Source: Marinobacter sp. LQ44 (lineage in GTDB: Bacteria; Pseudomonadota; Gammaproteobacteria; Pseudomonadales; Oleiphilaceae). From it: 64,000 nucleotides of DNA. Both the position numbers and the translations under genes were made by a program. The stretch spans positions 3,410,001 to 3,474,000 of the forward strand of contig NZ_CP014754.1 in NCBI RefSeq assembly GCF_001447155.2, given 5' to 3'. Within the stretch, counting starts at the first letter, position 1; each line of letters begins with the position of its first letter. The notes below the pieces were generated by a model that was not told the origin of the DNA, did not search any database, and saw only the letters and a list, made by a program, of their open reading frames with translations. Of this stretch, positions 56,296 through 64,000 are shown in pieces.

Positions 56296-57419
56296 CGCCA
56301 GGTTTCTGCCTCAAACAGGAAAACCTGGGACATATCCAGCTCAAGGGAGACTGCCTGACCTTCTTCTGGCAGAAACACACCCGGCACTTTGGCGTGCAGG
56401 TGCATCTCCTGACCGTCTGGTCCATGGGCGCAAATATGCAACAGGCTGGTGGGCCCCAGTAGGCGGGACATAATGACATGGCTGGTGCGATCATCAGCGA
56501 CCTTCCCCTCCAGGGGCGTCACTTTGACCGCCTCAGGTCGAATCAGAATTCTGACATTGGCGCCTTCGTCGAATCCTGACGCGTCCAGTCGGCCCAGAGG
56601 CGTCGCTACCTGGCCGTCATGCACAATCCCGACGTGTTCATTCACCTGACCGAAGAAATTGACCACGAAGGGCTCGGCCGGGTTGCAGTAGAGTTCCGTG
56701 GGCGAGCCAGTTTGCACGATCTCGCCATCACGCATCAGAGCGATTCGATCGGCCATGAACATGGCTTCCTCGGGATCATGGGTAACCAGAAGGGTTGCCG
56801 TGTTCAGTTCCTTGAGCACATGCAAGGTGTCGTCGCGGATCTGATCGCGCAGGCGGGCATCGAGGCTGGAAAAAGGCTCATCCAGTAGCATCACCCTCGG
56901 AGACGGCGCAAGAGCTCTGGCCAGGGCGACCCTCTGCTGTTGACCACCCGACAGTGTATGTGGGTAAACATTGGCGGCACCCGCCATGCCCAGGCGTTCC
57001 AACAGATCCAGCGCCCTGGATTGTTTCTGCTTCTTGGGCAGAGTGCTGATGCCAAAGCAGACGTTTTCAAGCACAGTCAGGTGCGGGAAAAGTGCAGATT
57101 CCTGGAAGGCCAGGCCCACGTTGCGTTTCTCAGGTGGCACCTGGACGCCACCGGGGGCCGAGACCAGCGACCGCCCCAGAAACACCTTGCCACTGGAAGG
57201 TACCTGAAGCCCTGCTGCGATCCGTAAAAGGGTCGTTTTACCACAACCCGATGGCCCGAGCAGACACACCACCTCGCCCGCCTCCAGGTGGAGGTTGATG
57301 TCTCTGACAACGCTATCGCCATGAAACTGGCAATGCACCCGGTCAAGCATGAGTGACGGGCCCGACAGACCGTTTTCAAGTTGGTCGTTGTAGGTGGGGC
57401 TTTGCTGGTAAATGCTCAT
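56292..57419 (-). CDS. Ferric iron ABC transporter ATP-binding protein (FbpC-like)
   Basis: This 375-residue ATPase powers the iron importer. Walker A is LGPSGCGKTTLL near residue 50, the signature is LSGGQQQRVALARAL and Walker B is VMLLDEPFSSLDARL; the switch His lies in LLVTHDPEE. The C-terminal part (about 245-375) is a TOBE-like regulatory domain. ATG 57419 (MSIYQQSP) is chosen as start; the frame stays open about 97 residues upstream through non-conserved sequence that overlaps the binding-protein gene. It is divergent from the binding-protein gene. Confidence 0.92.
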   Translation of the reverse strand: MSIYQQSPTYNDQLENGLSGPSLMLDRVHCQFHGDSVVRDINLHLEAGEVVCLLGPSGCGKTTLLRIAAGLQVPSSGKVFLGRSLVSAPGGVQVPPEKRNVGLAFQESALFPHLTVLENVCFGISTLPKKQKQSRALDLLERLGMAGAANVYPHTLSGGQQQRVALARALAPSPRVMLLDEPFSSLDARLRDQIRDDTLHVLKELNTATLLVTHDPEEAMFMADRIALMRDGEIVQTGSPTELYCNPAEPFVVNFFGQVNEHVGIVHDGQVATPLGRLDASGFDEGANVRILIRPEAVKVTPLEGKVADDRTSHVIMSRLLGPTSLLHICAHGPDGQEMHLHAKVPGVFLPEEGQAVSLELDMSQVFLFEAETWR

Positions 57420-57613
57420 GTTGCCAATCCAACCTTCCGGTACAAACTGTGGTGAAAATGAGATTGTAATCTTCTTGCATCTAATTGTGTATTGAATACG
57501 TAAAAGCGACTGATTCCCATTTATTGACTTCCACAAAGAAGTTGGGTCTAATTGCGGTAAATACAAATCGTTATCACCCTTAATAACGCTCAACAACCAA
57601 GGAGATTGATCCC
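57420..57613. promoter_or_regulatory. AT-rich divergent promoter region of the iron transporter
   Basis: This 194-bp gap drives the ATPase gene leftward and the binding-protein gene rightward. It is clearly AT-rich. GAAAATGAGATTGTAATCT near 57453 matches the first half of the Fur consensus well and the second half poorly. Iron-dependent repression is expected from the family; the operator itself is not proven. An AGGAG site at 57600 precedes the GTG of the binding protein. Confidence 0.4.
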
Positions 57614-58636
57614 GTGGTATCTCATAAAGCGAAATTGGCAGCTTCTGTACTGGCAACCACCCTGGCGGCAACCAGTGTATCTGCGAGTGAAGTGAATCTG
57701 TACTCCGCACGCCACTATGATTCCGACCAGGCCATTTACAATGCTTTCACTGAGGAAACCGGCATCAAGGTTAACCTGATCGAAGGCAAGTCGGATGCAC
57801 TGATCCAGCGGATCAAGCGCGAGGGCGTCGCCAGCCCGGCGGATATCCTGATCACAGTCGATGCGGGCAACCTCTGGCGTGCCGACCAGGAAGGCATTTT
57901 CCAGCCGGTCAATTCTGAAACCCTGAACAGCCGACTGCCGGATACCCTGCGTCACCCTGAAGGCCACTGGTTTGGTTTCAGTCAGCGCCTGCGTGTGATC
58001 TACTACGATCGCTCTGATTTCGATCCGGCCCAGATCAGCCAGTACGAAGATCTGGCGAAGCCCGAGTTCAAGGGCGAAATCTGCATCCGTTCATCCAGCA
58101 ACATCTACAACCAGTCTCTGCTGGCCAGCCTGGTCGAGCACCATGGTGAAGAAGGGGCACAGGAGTGGGCCCAGGGCGTTGTGGACAACATGGCTCGTGA
58201 TCCCCAGGGTGGCGATACCGACCAGATTCGCGCCGTAGCCGCCGGTGAATGCAACCTGGCCGTTGGCAACCACTACTACTATGCCCGCCTGCTGAACTCC
58301 GACGATGTGGCTGATCGTGAAGTGGCCCGTGAAGTCGGCATTATCTTCCCGAACCAGGATGGCCGTGGCGTGCACGCCAACATCGGTGGTGCCGGTGTGG
58401 TAGCCACTGCGCCCAACAAAGACAACGCGGTGCGGTTCCTCGAGTTCCTGGCTTCCGATACGGCCCAGCAGATCTTTGCCGAGAGCAACCACGAGTACCC
58501 GGCAGTAGAGGGCGTTCTGAAGAACCCGGTACTGGATTCCTGGGGTAACCTGAACATTGATGACATCAATGTCAGCGTACTGGGCACCAACAATCCGGAA
58601 GCGGTTAAGATCTTTGACCGGGTAGGCTGGCGTTGA
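57614..58636 (+). CDS. Ferric iron ABC transporter substrate-binding protein (FbpA/FutA-like)
   Basis: This 340-residue periplasmic protein binds Fe3+ for the adjacent permease. A signal peptide ends near SVSAS (about residue 25). The mature start EVNLYSARHYDSDQAIYNAFTEETGIKVNL is typical of the family, and the Tyr cluster GNHYYYARLL near residue 217 supplies iron ligands, with FSQRLRVIYYDRS as the hinge region. It starts at GTG 57614 with AAGGAG 9 bases upstream. A terminator follows at 58689. Confidence 0.95.
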   Translation: MVSHKAKLAASVLATTLAATSVSASEVNLYSARHYDSDQAIYNAFTEETGIKVNLIEGKSDALIQRIKREGVASPADILITVDAGNLWRADQEGIFQPVNSETLNSRLPDTLRHPEGHWFGFSQRLRVIYYDRSDFDPAQISQYEDLAKPEFKGEICIRSSSNIYNQSLLASLVEHHGEEGAQEWAQGVVDNMARDPQGGDTDQIRAVAAGECNLAVGNHYYYARLLNSDDVADREVAREVGIIFPNQDGRGVHANIGGAGVVATAPNKDNAVRFLEFLASDTAQQIFAESNHEYPAVEGVLKNPVLDSWGNLNIDDINVSVLGTNNPEAVKIFDRVGWR

Positions 58637-58688
58637 TTGCAGCGGAGCTGCGTTGAACAGTTATTATTCGAGAAGAATTGTTGTATCA

Positions 58689-58725
58689 AAGCAAGCGAGC
58701 GCCACTTGGGCGTCCGCTTGCTTTT
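58689..58725 (+). terminator. Rho-independent terminator after the iron-binding protein gene
   Basis: AAGCAAGCG-GCGCC and GGGCGTCCGCTTGCTT form a stem of about 14 pairs with small mismatches and a 4-base loop, followed by TTTT. Confidence 0.82.
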
Positions 58726-58878
58726 GCTGTCTTTACCTGCAGTTGGGTCATACCCGGTTGCTGTCGACATTTCCAAGAAAAGGCACACCTTGCCAGGTGG
58801 GCGTGTTTTTTTGTGCGAAAACACAGTGCTCTCCGCAAAGGAGTCGTCCCGGCGTGCCAGGCGACTCAATGTCGCCGC

Positions 58879-59148
58879 TATCAGTTCCATATGCGTCTCA
58901 TGTGCCGACGTCTGAAGGCATCAGGCATTGGTTGTTAGGCTGAGGTATCTCGCCCTGAGCTTGCTCGGGCCAAGGCGAATCAGCGCTTGCTGTCACGCGT
59001 CAGGGAGATCCATGACGACAGCGGAGGCATGATCGGCTCACACCGTGCGCATGATGACCTGGCTGCCGAGGAAGCTTCAACCAGCCTGAACCGCATTGCG
59101 CGGCTGAGGGCTAAAAACGGCATTCAGGGCTGGTTCCCACCGTTTTAA
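58879..59148 (+). pseudogene. Decayed IS3-family orfB (transposase) fragment
   Basis: In one frame the DNA reads YQFHMRLMCRRLKASGIGC, a TAG stop at 58936 (probably a Trp codon in the parent), then ELARAKANQRLLSRVREIH and LNRIARLRAKNGIQGW before TAA at 59146. These are the N-terminal region of IS3-family orfB. The catalytic DDE half is missing. It is on the opposite strand to, and of a different subgroup from, the complete IS3 element to its right. The 150 bp between the terminator and this remnant show nothing I can identify. Confidence 0.75.
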
Positions 59149-59184
59149 AACCGTCGGTGGAAGCGATGTAGAGCCTCTCGAAGC

Positions 59185-59512
59185 CTATAAGTCGATCTCC
59201 AGATCTGACCTCGGCCTTGTCGAGCACAAAAGCACCCTGTTTTTTCCTCCAGGAGGCTGAATCCCTTCTGAATACTTTACTTCTCCTGAGAGCAGGGTAG
59301 CTTCACAGGCCTGACATACGCCGAAACGGCAGCCGGAAGCGACATTGATTCCTTCCGCCTCGGTAAAGCTGAGCAGGCTGTCCTGGCCTGGATCCCAGCT
59401 CAGGGTCCTACGGCTTTTGGTAAATTTGATACGGTAAGGAGTCTGATCGCCATCATCGGTCGAGACAGTGGCACCGAAGCTCTCGAATTGAAGCTGCTCT
59501 GCGCTGATGCCC
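59185..59512 (-). pseudogene. Truncated oxidoreductase, C-terminal [2Fe-2S] ferredoxin domain
   Basis: About 109 residues remain, open from the edge of the insertion sequence to TAG at 59185. They form a plant-type ferredoxin domain: SLLSFTEAEGINVASGCRFG, with ligands Cys-x4-Cys-x2-Cys (GCRFGVCQACEA) and the fourth Cys in VLLCSTRP. Such domains end ferredoxin-reductase-type or MOSC-fused oxidoreductases. The N-terminal part is gone, and it does not continue on the far side of the element, so DNA was lost as well as interrupted. Confidence 0.8.
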
Positions 59513-59520
59513 TGTAGTGG

Positions 59521-60015
<495 letters not shown>

Positions 60016-60038
60016 CTATTTCCCTGCCTCTCCTCTCC

Positions 60039-60072
60039 GAACCGGACGTGCACCTTTCAGCGCATCCGGCTC
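60039..60072 (-). ncRNA. Group II intron domain V
   Basis: The 34-base element reads GAGCCGGATGCG, then CTGAAAGG, then TGCACGTCCGGTTC on the minus strand. It holds the catalytic AGC triad, a GAAA tetraloop and the usual bulge. The stop codon of the maturase gene ends just 5 bases before it. Domain VI follows, with the stem GAGGCAGGG/CCCTGCCTC, before the 3' splice site. Confidence 0.93.
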
Positions 60073-60077
60073 TCCGT

Positions 60078-61601
60078 TTAAACGCTGGAAAGTGCCATAG
60101 CGACCTCAGGAAAGCGCGAGGTCCAAGTGTTTCTGGGTTCTGTCCTCAGGTAGGGATTACCCTCCGGAAGACGCCAACGGAATCGCTTTTTCCCGTGACC
60201 GACGAGTCGGTACAGAATGGCTCCACTGAACAGCCCCTGATTGGTTCTGCCATACAGCACCCAAGTCTTACTTTGACCTGAAGCCGGGGCTTTGAACCAA
60301 TGACGCATCAGCGGTTTGAGCCGGGAGCGATATTTGCGGCCCAGCCAATGGGCCAGTTTCCAGAACACGACACCATCGATGTAGCTGAGGACTTTCGCTT
60401 TGTAATCGACGAACTGATAGAACGACGCCCAGCCTTTCAGCTTTCGGTTGATGGATTCGACCATGTCGATTTTGCTTTCACTATAATTGCCTGACAGCTT
60501 GGCGGTTAAAGATGCTGCAAAGTTACGTGCCTTATGCCGGGGGATCGTCGCCACCACCCGCATATCGCCATAACGGCTTCGCTTGCGGATGATGCGATGC
60601 CCCAAGAACACGAAGCCGTCGTTCACATGGGTAATCTTGGTTTTATCCATGTTAAGTTTCAGCTTGAGAGTTCCTTCCAGCATCTCCCGGCATTCTTCTC
60701 TAATCGCCTCTGCCTGGGCTTTGGTGCCCTTGACGATAACCACAAAGTCATCGGCATAGCGGCAGTAGGCGACGGCTGGCTTCCATTGCCAGTCCTCTCG
60801 GATGGCTGTGCTTCGGCCGATCTGGATACTGTGGTTCCAGTACCATCGATCCTTCCGGGCCTTTTTGCCGAGGTAGCGCCTATTCAGGTACTGATCGAAT
60901 TCATGCAGCATGATATTCGACAGCAGCGGCGATATGACGCCGCCCTGAGGTACGCCTTCACTTGCTGCCCGGAAAAGACCTACATCAATGTGACCGGCTT
61001 TGATAAATCGCCAAAGAAGATTCAGGAACCTTCGATCCTTGATTCTGCGGCGTACAGCTTTCATCAGAAGCCGATGATGCACGGTATCAAAGTAGCTGGA
61101 CAGATCCCCTTCGATGACCCAGCGTCCGCGCGTTTCCGTGTTATCCGTCAGTTGAAGTTTCACTGTACGGATCGCGTGATGAACGCTCCGTTCCGGTCGG
61201 AACCCGTAGGAGAGCGCATGGAAGTCGCTTTCCCACATGGGCTCCATCGCCATTAACATGGCCCGTTGAACGATGCGGTCGCGCAGGGTGGGGATACCCA
61301 GTGGCCGTTGCTTGCCGTTGGCCTTAGGGATATAAACCCTTCGAGCCGGTAACGGCTGATAAGCATCAGAGAGTAAATCGTTCCTGATTTGTTTCAGAAT
61401 GGCCGGCAGTCTGGCCTGCACAGTCAGCTTGGTCTCTCCATCTACCCCCGGCGTGTTTGCACCTTTGGAAGACAGAGTGATCCGAGCAGCTTCTGCGAGC
61501 CAGTCAGGCTGTGCTATCAGGCGCAGCAACCTGTCCACCCGGCGGGTGGGGTCGGATGCTGTCCAAGTCGCTAGCTTGCGTTGCATTTCGCTGATTATCA
61601 A
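60078..61601 (-). CDS. ltrA: Group II intron reverse transcriptase/maturase (LtrA-like)
   Basis: This 507-residue protein copies intron RNA into DNA at new sites and helps the RNA fold for splicing. Reverse-transcriptase motifs appear in order: YIPKANGKQRPLGIPTLRDRIVQ near residue 90, GYGF-like SYGFRPERSVHHAI, GDLSSYFDTVHH, GVPQGGVISPLLSNIML near 216 and the catalytic YADDF near 282. The thumb/X domain follows (about 350-430). No HNH endonuclease Cys/His pattern is seen at the C-terminus, so retargeting may rely on replication forks. It lies within intron domain IV, in the same direction as the transposase. Confidence 0.95.
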   Translation of the reverse strand: MIISEMQRKLATWTASDPTRRVDRLLRLIAQPDWLAEAARITLSSKGANTPGVDGETKLTVQARLPAILKQIRNDLLSDAYQPLPARRVYIPKANGKQRPLGIPTLRDRIVQRAMLMAMEPMWESDFHALSYGFRPERSVHHAIRTVKLQLTDNTETRGRWVIEGDLSSYFDTVHHRLLMKAVRRRIKDRRFLNLLWRFIKAGHIDVGLFRAASEGVPQGGVISPLLSNIMLHEFDQYLNRRYLGKKARKDRWYWNHSIQIGRSTAIREDWQWKPAVAYCRYADDFVVIVKGTKAQAEAIREECREMLEGTLKLKLNMDKTKITHVNDGFVFLGHRIIRKRSRYGDMRVVATIPRHKARNFAASLTAKLSGNYSESKIDMVESINRKLKGWASFYQFVDYKAKVLSYIDGVVFWKLAHWLGRKYRSRLKPLMRHWFKAPASGQSKTWVLYGRTNQGLFSGAILYRLVGHGKKRFRWRLPEGNPYLRTEPRNTWTSRFPEVAMALSSV

Positions 61602-62268
61602 AGGTCTTCACCTTGTTTGGTCAGGTAGTTTGCTTGGCAAACACATCTAAACTGCTCCCCTTCGCCATGTAATGGGCTTTCCCCATCGCGGACTACTACG
61701 GGAGCTCCGCCAGTCAATTCGGCTTCGGGGTCATGCCCCCTTGGCATCCGATATTGACCTTCCCCGGTTTACCTACCTGGACTTCAACATGCTGAGGAGA
61801 CTGCCCATCGCACTCTTTACCCTTGCTTGCCGCAAGTTGACAGGAAGCAGCAGTCCGTTCTGTGATGGATACTGCTGTGCCAAAGCCCTAGCTACTAGTT
61901 CAGGCTTCTTCGTTCGGCAGCGCCTATATGTCATGCTGCCCAGCCTTCCCGTACGGCTTATCAGGTCACGTAAGCCGTGGTGACATTTCAACCCACAGAG
62001 GCGGATGAATGGGTTCATGTTCTTCAGCCTTTCAGCCTTTCAGCACTCAGCCTTGAGGATCATCTTGGCTTAGTGACCTCGCCTCAATCCCCGTTGTCAG
62101 CGGGTTACATCACCCTGCGGGCATACCGCAGGTCACTGCCGCTCAGGCTCACCACCCTCACAGTGGGCGGGATTGATTGGTTACTTCCTCCTGAATTACC
62201 GGTTCAATATTCCAGATAGACTCGTGGTCCATTTGAGCTTCCATGCTCGCCCTGAACTCCGGGCACAC

Positions 62269-62706
62269 TGTAGGTGATGTCGCCACACCAGACCTGGTCG
62301 GGTTGCTCTACCGTAAACTCACGATCCAGATGATTCGGGATATCCGGTCGCTCAACGGTGGCCTGTTTGTAGGCATGAGGGCCTGGCTGTTTACAGATCA
62401 GCCCCAGCTCGCTCATCAGTCGTCGAACTTTGAAGCGACCGACGACAACGCCTTCCTCGCGGAGCAAGCCTTTGATTGTGCGGCTGCCGGCAGAACTGCG
62501 GCTCTTGGTAAACAGGCGGTTCACCTGAGCCTTCAGGGCCAAGCGCTCCACATCCACACGGTTCCGCCGTTGACGGTACTCGTAATAGCTAGAACGGCTG
62601 ATTTCAAACGCTTCACAGACCAGTTCAATTGACTCCTGCCCTCCCAACCGGTCTATCAGCGCGTACGATTCATCTCGTCCGACATCAAGAGAGCTGTAGC
62701 CTTTTT
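62269..62706 (-). CDS. IS3-family transposase orfB, exon 1
   Basis: Exon 1 is entered by -1 frameshift from orfA at A6G and runs YSSLDVGRDESYALIDRL, then the orfB start region ESIELVCEAFEISRSSYYEYR, an HTH-like part (GRFKVRRLMSELGL) and the first catalytic Asp in QPDQVWCGDITY. It ends at 62269, one base into an Ile codon completed by exon 2. Read through without splicing, the frame enters the intron and stops at 62204. Confidence 0.87.
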
Positions 62707-62964
62707 TAATATTTCCTTCTCTCGCTCCAGGCGATTGCAGCGGGCTTCCAGCTCTTGAATTCGGCGCTGCTCCGGGGTTAAGGCCTTACCCTTCGGGGTG
62801 ACACCTTTACGCTCCTCCGTGAGTTGTTGAACCCAACGCCGAACGGCACTTTCACCGACTCCCAGGGACACACTGGCCTGCGGAATCGTGTAACCTTGAT
62901 CCAGCACCAGGCTGACTGCTTCCTGTTTGAACTCAGGAGAAAAAGAACGTCGCTTTCTGGTCAT
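62656..62964 (-). CDS. IS3-family transposase orfA
   Basis: orfA is 102 residues with an N-terminal helix-turn-helix (RSFSPEFKQEAVSLVLDQGYTIPQASVSLGVGESAVRRWVQQ) and a C-terminal leucine zipper (LEARCNRLEREKEILKKATALL). It would bind the terminal repeats. Its last codons overlap the slippery site that fuses it to orfB. Confidence 0.9.
   Translation of the reverse strand: MTRKRRSFSPEFKQEAVSLVLDQGYTIPQASVSLGVGESAVRRWVQQLTEERKGVTPKGKALTPEQRRIQELEARCNRLEREKEILKKATALLMSDEMNRTR
62701..62707 (-). other. Slippery A6G site for -1 frameshift
   Basis: AAAAAAG on the minus strand lies in orfA at the Leu-Lys-Lys-Ala codons. A one-base slip back puts ribosomes in the orfB frame, giving the OrfAB fusion that is the active transposase in IS3 elements. 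Confidence 0.8.
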
Positions 62965-63049
62965 CAGACACCTCGTTTATGGTGGCGATTTTACCACCTA
63001 CGTTGGTGTCCGGAATCATTGAACCACTACAGAGCTCTAGCCCTTTTTC

Positions 63050-63463
63050 TTACTGGGGAGATGCGCTAGAACGCTTGGCAAAGACGAAAGCGCAGAGAAA
63101 CAGTAAACCAAAGGCTAAGTCGTTTGCGCCGTAAACCGCAATAAAGATCGCGGTCATGCGATCCTGTTCTAGAATGGAAGAGAATTGGTCAGCGGAATTG
63201 CCCCACCAGATGAGCCAGGCACTGACATAGAACATCTTCTCGATGAAGAATACGAAGCAAAGCCATGGCACGTCTTTCCATGACCGAGCGACAGAGATGT
63301 ACGCCATGCCCCAAACCACAATCATTGCCTGTCCAAAAGTCGAGAATGCATGGGGGGCGCTAATTGCTAAGACGTCATTAGTGAAACCACGCGAAATCAC
63401 CAGCATTCCAATAATGTTGACAGCCCCAGCAGCCAGGAATGCGAGACCAATCCAACGGCTCAT
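63050..63463 (-). CDS. Small four-helix membrane protein of unknown function
   Basis: This 137-residue protein has about four hydrophobic segments (roughly 5-25, 35-58, 65-88 and 105-127) and no motif I can name. WIGLAFLAAGAVNIIGMLVISRGF near the start and FIAVYGANDLAFGLLFLCAFVFAKR at the end are typical membrane helices. GAGG lies 8 bases before ATG 63463. It is an intact gene between an insertion sequence and a decayed transposase, so it may have moved with them or been left behind. Confidence 0.7.
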   Translation of the reverse strand: MSRWIGLAFLAAGAVNIIGMLVISRGFTNDVLAISAPHAFSTFGQAMIVVWGMAYISVARSWKDVPWLCFVFFIEKMFYVSAWLIWWGNSADQFSSILEQDRMTAIFIAVYGANDLAFGLLFLCAFVFAKRSSASPQ

Positions 63464-63544
63464 GTTCTAACCTCACGATAAAGCAAACGAAATACAGTCT
63501 GTAAAAAACTGCCCCTAATAAAGCGATTGAGTGCAGGCTTTACC

Positions 63545-64000
63545 TGGCGATTCACGGATACTGGCCATCCCCGTGTTCAGCAAAGTCATCCATTACCGTG
63601 CGAGCTTTCTGCTCGGAGGTTGATTTGTGGATTTGCTCCAGAGCCGCCGTGACGGCCTTTTAGTCCTTCCAGAATACATATCGCTACAATTTAGGAAATC
63701 TGTGCACGATGCAGAGCTGAGCTTTAGTTTGCGGGTATTCCGCCAAACTGGCATCCGGGAAGCCCTTCAGGCCGTCGATACAGCCGATCATGATGTCCCC
63801 CAGACCACGTTCTTCAACTTGGTGAGCACCGATAGAATTTCGCGCCTTCGGTCTTGGCAAGCCACAGGCCCAACAGCTCCTTGTGGCCCTACATGTTAAT
63901 GCCCAGCCAGGTATAGATACTTGCTGATCGTCCTCTTGTCCTGACGAATTTCTAGAACGATGCAGTTCAGATAAACAATAAGGTAAACCGGATCGACAGG
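63545..64000 (-). pseudogene. Decayed IS256-family transposase, runs off the window
   Basis: On the minus strand the DNA reads DPVYLIVYLNCIVLEIRQDK, then after a frameshift GINM-stop-GHKELLGLWLAKTEGAKFY, then GDIMIGCIDGLKGFPDASLAEYPQTKAQLCIVH, and lastly RYVFWKD-stop-KAVTAALEQIHKS. This is the middle of an IS256 transposase, with the second catalytic Asp in CIDGLKGFPDA. A lost dinucleotide near the ALGIN region, a TAG and a TAA make it non-functional. The remainder lies beyond the right edge. Confidence 0.85.

Noticed and set aside
58678..58938. Short frames after the iron-binding protein gene as genes
   Set aside because: Their ends read as IS3 orfB pieces and their starts lie in the terminator, so they are remnants, not genes.
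60078..61601. Reverse transcriptase as a retron, diversity-generating or defence-type RT
   Set aside because: The flanking domain V, intron-type ends and LtrA-style motifs identify a group II intron; no msr/msd, template/variable repeats or accessory defence genes are present.
62243..62632. 129-residue plus-strand frame
   Set aside because: It is antisense to transposase orfB exon 1 and has no independent support.

Overview
The window reads as chromosome of a GC-rich gammaproteobacterium. Gene order (ftsA-ftsZ-lpxC-DUF721-M23-secA-argJ; proA-nadD-rsfS-rlmH-mrdA-rodA-rlpA-dacA-ybeD-lipB) follows the Pseudomonas-type arrangement. A DhlA-type dehalogenase homologue, a DedA-PAP2 fusion and a Marinobacter-style palindromic repeat pair point to Marinobacter or a close relative. 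The genus is inference from protein style and synteny; no database was consulted.

Layout. 1-7.4 kb: end of the division/cell-wall cluster (ftsA, ftsZ, lpxC), a DciA-like protein, an M23 peptidase and secA. 7.4-11 kb: argJ, a Nudix repair hydrolase, moaC, ribA. 11-15 kb (minus strand): xseB-ispA-dxs isoprenoid operon and an NRDE protein. 15-20 kb: TauE/SafE transporter, lgt, thyA, folA and a DeaD-like helicase; two long palindromes lie between thyA and folA. 20-31.9 kb: thioesterase, dehalogenase homologue with a replaced nucleophile, two small hypotheticals, AI-2E-type transporter, ilvD, HDOD protein, Lon-N protein, DedA-PAP2 fusion, and two adjacent membrane GGDEF proteins that have both lost the GGDEF motif. 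32-41 kb: proA through the rod-shape and lipoate genes. 41-51.6 kb: intact diguanylate cyclase, AarF kinase, YqaA, chemoreceptor, glutaredoxin, PPi-phosphofructokinase, mpl, ubiX and an acyl-CoA dehydrogenase. 51.7-58.7 kb: a large lipoprotein of unknown function, a decayed GST/glutaredoxin-like fragment, and a complete ferric-iron ABC transporter (permease, ATPase, binding protein).

58.7-64 kb is a graveyard of mobile DNA: a decayed IS3 orfB, a truncated [2Fe-2S] oxidoreductase gene, an IS3-family element carrying a complete group II intron inside its transposase gene, one intact small membrane-protein gene, and a decayed IS256 transposase running off the end. The intron boundaries can be read to the base, and splicing would restore the transposase frame.

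Most of the window is ordinary housekeeping DNA. The strongest unexplained signal is the pair of palindromes at 17.6-17.9 kb, which share a core but have unrelated, internally complementary arms of equal length. I saw no CRISPR array, rRNA, tRNA, prophage or defence island.
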